39,236 bases of DNA from Bacilli bacterium (GTDB lineage Bacteria > Bacillota_I > Bacilli_A > RF39 > UBA660), in NCBI GenBank assembly GCA_017886705.1, contig JAGHJJ010000016.1:1-39236 (forward strand), in the 5' to 3' direction. The position numbers and the translations under genes are program-made. Of this stretch, positions 37,636-39,236 are shown piece by piece (position 1 is the first letter of the stretch; each line of letters begins with the position of its first letter). The notes below the pieces were generated by a model. It did not search any database, was not told where the DNA came from, and worked only from the letters and a program-made list of their open reading frames with translations.

Positions 37636-38505
37636 TTATTTTCCCCCTTTTACCTCATAAGCATCTTCTACTACAAAAAAGACATTAGGATCAATTAATT
37701 TTATTCCTTCTGTTAATTTGTAGTAATCTCTTTTAGGAATTACGGATAGTAATACTTTTCTTCTTTTTTCTAGAAAAGCACCTTCTACATTAAAAATTGT
37801 TACTGTGTGTTTTAAATTATTTAAAATATATTCTCTTATTTCTTTTTCTTTTGTTGTTACAATATAAAATGCCTTATTACTAGATATTCCTAGTAATACT
37901 TTGTCTATCATCATATTATTTATAAATACTAAAATAATGGCGTACATCATCATAGACCAGCCAAAGAAAAAACTTCCTATGATAATTATCATTGAATTTA
38001 TTACCATACTAGATTTTGCGATTGGTATTTTATGATACTTATATAATATTTGGCTAATAATAGGTAGTCCACCATTACTAAATCCTGTTTTATAAATAAA
38101 TCCATTAGCAAGTCCTCCGATTACGCCGGCAAAAATAATGATTAAAAACTTATCATCATAATCAATTGTAATGCCCTGAGTAATTATGGCTGTTAATTTT
38201 ACAAATAGTGGATAGATAAATGTTGCTAATAGACTTCCTAGAGTTCTTTCTGTTCCCAAATAGAGAAAACTAAATAATAGACAAGCTGATGATATTAGCA
38301 ATATCATTATAGATGAGTCTATACCATAAACATAATTTGTTATGATTGCTATACCATTTACTCCACCTGCTACTAGGTCTGTTGGTAGTAATAATAAATT
38401 ATATACTAAAGATAAAACTAAAAGTGAAATAAGTAATATAGCAATTCTCTTAGCAAGTTTTTTTCTTTTTAATTTTTTTATTACATTTTCAACAAATATA
38501 TCCAT
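37636..38505 (-). CDS. YitT-family membrane protein (DUF161 plus DUF2179)
   Basis: LPTDLVAGGVNGIAIITNYVYG, GFSNGGLPIISQIL, C-terminal AFYIVTTKEKEIREYILNNLKHTVTIFNVEGAF. Confidence 0.9.
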   Translation of the reverse strand: MDIFVENVIKKLKRKKLAKRIAILLISLLVLSLVYNLLLLPTDLVAGGVNGIAIITNYVYGIDSSIMILLISSACLLFSFLYLGTERTLGSLLATFIYPLFVKLTAIITQGITIDYDDKFLIIIFAGVIGGLANGFIYKTGFSNGGLPIISQILYKYHKIPIAKSSMVINSMIIIIGSFFFGWSMMMYAIILVFINNMMIDKVLLGISSNKAFYIVTTKEKEIREYILNNLKHTVTIFNVEGAFLEKRRKVLLSVIPKRDYYKLTEGIKLIDPNVFFVVEDAYEVKGGK

Positions 38506-39236
38506 TATTCACCTCCAAAGACCTCATAGGCATCTGTTACTACAAAGAATGAATGTGGATCTATTTCGTGAATACCTTCTTTTAATTTATAGTAATCCTT
38601 TGTAGGAAGTACACACATTAGAACTTTTTGGTTTTCTTTGGCATAGCCACCTTTGGCATTAAATACTGTTACACCATGATTTAAATATTTTAAGATATAT
38701 TCTTTTATTTTTTCTTCCTCTTCTGTTACTATGTAGAAGGCTTTACTATCGGATACTCCTAATATTACACGGTCTGACATATAACTAATTACATATAAGA
38801 TAATAATAGAGTACATAAATTGTGTTGGTCCAAAGACAAATGCTGTTAATAATACTATAGTTCCATCACAATATAACATACTATTTCCCATACTTATTTT
38901 TAGATATTTTGATAAAATCTGATTTATTATGTCAGTTCCTCCTGTTGTAAAACCTGCTTTATATATTAGCCCGGCACCAAAACCATATACTACTCCACCA
39001 AATACTGATATTAATAATAGTTGATTGGTATCAATATCAATAATATTTCCAATATTTTTAGTTAGATTTACACAAATAGGAAATAATAGAGAACCTAAAA
39101 TGGTTGCTTTTGTTTTTTCTTTGCCTAATAGAAAATAGCTTAATATTAATAAGATAATAGAACCAATTAAAATTACTAAAGAATTATCAATATTAAAAAG
39201 ATAATTAATTATGATAGCAAATCCTGCAACACCACC
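38505..39236 (-). CDS. YitT-family membrane protein, paralog of the preceding gene; truncated at the window edge
   Basis: Frame is open from 39236 to the stop at 38505 (GGVAGFAIIINYLFNIDNSLVILIGS...GFTTGGTDIINQILSKYLKISMGNSM...); ORF track reports only the part after an internal ATG at 38891. Confidence 0.9.
   Translation of the reverse strand, partial: GGVAGFAIIINYLFNIDNSLVILIGSIILLILSYFLLGKEKTKATILGSLLFPICVNLTKNIGNIIDIDTNQLLLISVFGGVVYGFGAGLIYKAGFTTGGTDIINQILSKYLKISMGNSMLYCDGTIVLLTAFVFGPTQFMYSIIILYVISYMSDRVILGVSDSKAFYIVTEEEEKIKEYILKYLNHGVTVFNAKGGYAKENQKVLMCVLPTKDYYKLKEGIHEIDPHSFFVVTDAYEVFGGE

Noticed and set aside
1-39236. CRISPR arrays, tRNA/rRNA genes, phage or transposase genes
   Set aside because: None recognised when reading both strands; absence not confirmed with dedicated tools.

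Overview
This is a low-GC window that looks like a Bacilli or Mollicutes-related Firmicutes chromosome. Most genes are on the minus strand. No CRISPR array, tRNA, rRNA, phage or transposon was recognised. The backbone resembles the Bacillus ftsEX - uvrBA - lgt - yvcK - whiA - clpP - gap/pgk/tpi/pgm neighbourhood, with local rearrangements and missing genes. Core genes recognised: dinB-type Y-family polymerase, gpmI, spo0A, tpiA, pgk, gap, a TGS/uridine-kinase-like nucleoside kinase, clpP, whiA, yvcK, lgt, uvrA, uvrB, ftsE, ftsX with an M23 hydrolase, and two YitT-family proteins (one running off the window edge). Uncharacterised proteins sit among them. The observations I consider most worth following up are: (i) an 847-aa protein whose C-terminal part reads as an RNase II/R (RNB) domain that has lost its catalytic aspartates, i.e. 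a probable pseudo-RNase; (ii) spo0A placed between tpiA and gpmI; (iii) a cluster of DnaA-box-like inverted motifs inside a radical SAM/SPASM gene that is also broken by a one-base frameshift; (iv) a perfect Gram-positive SOS box inside a uvrA promoter; and (v) a tandem pair of unknown paralogs downstream of dinB with a possible nucleotidyltransferase-like pattern. All calls come from reading the sequence; no database searches were run.
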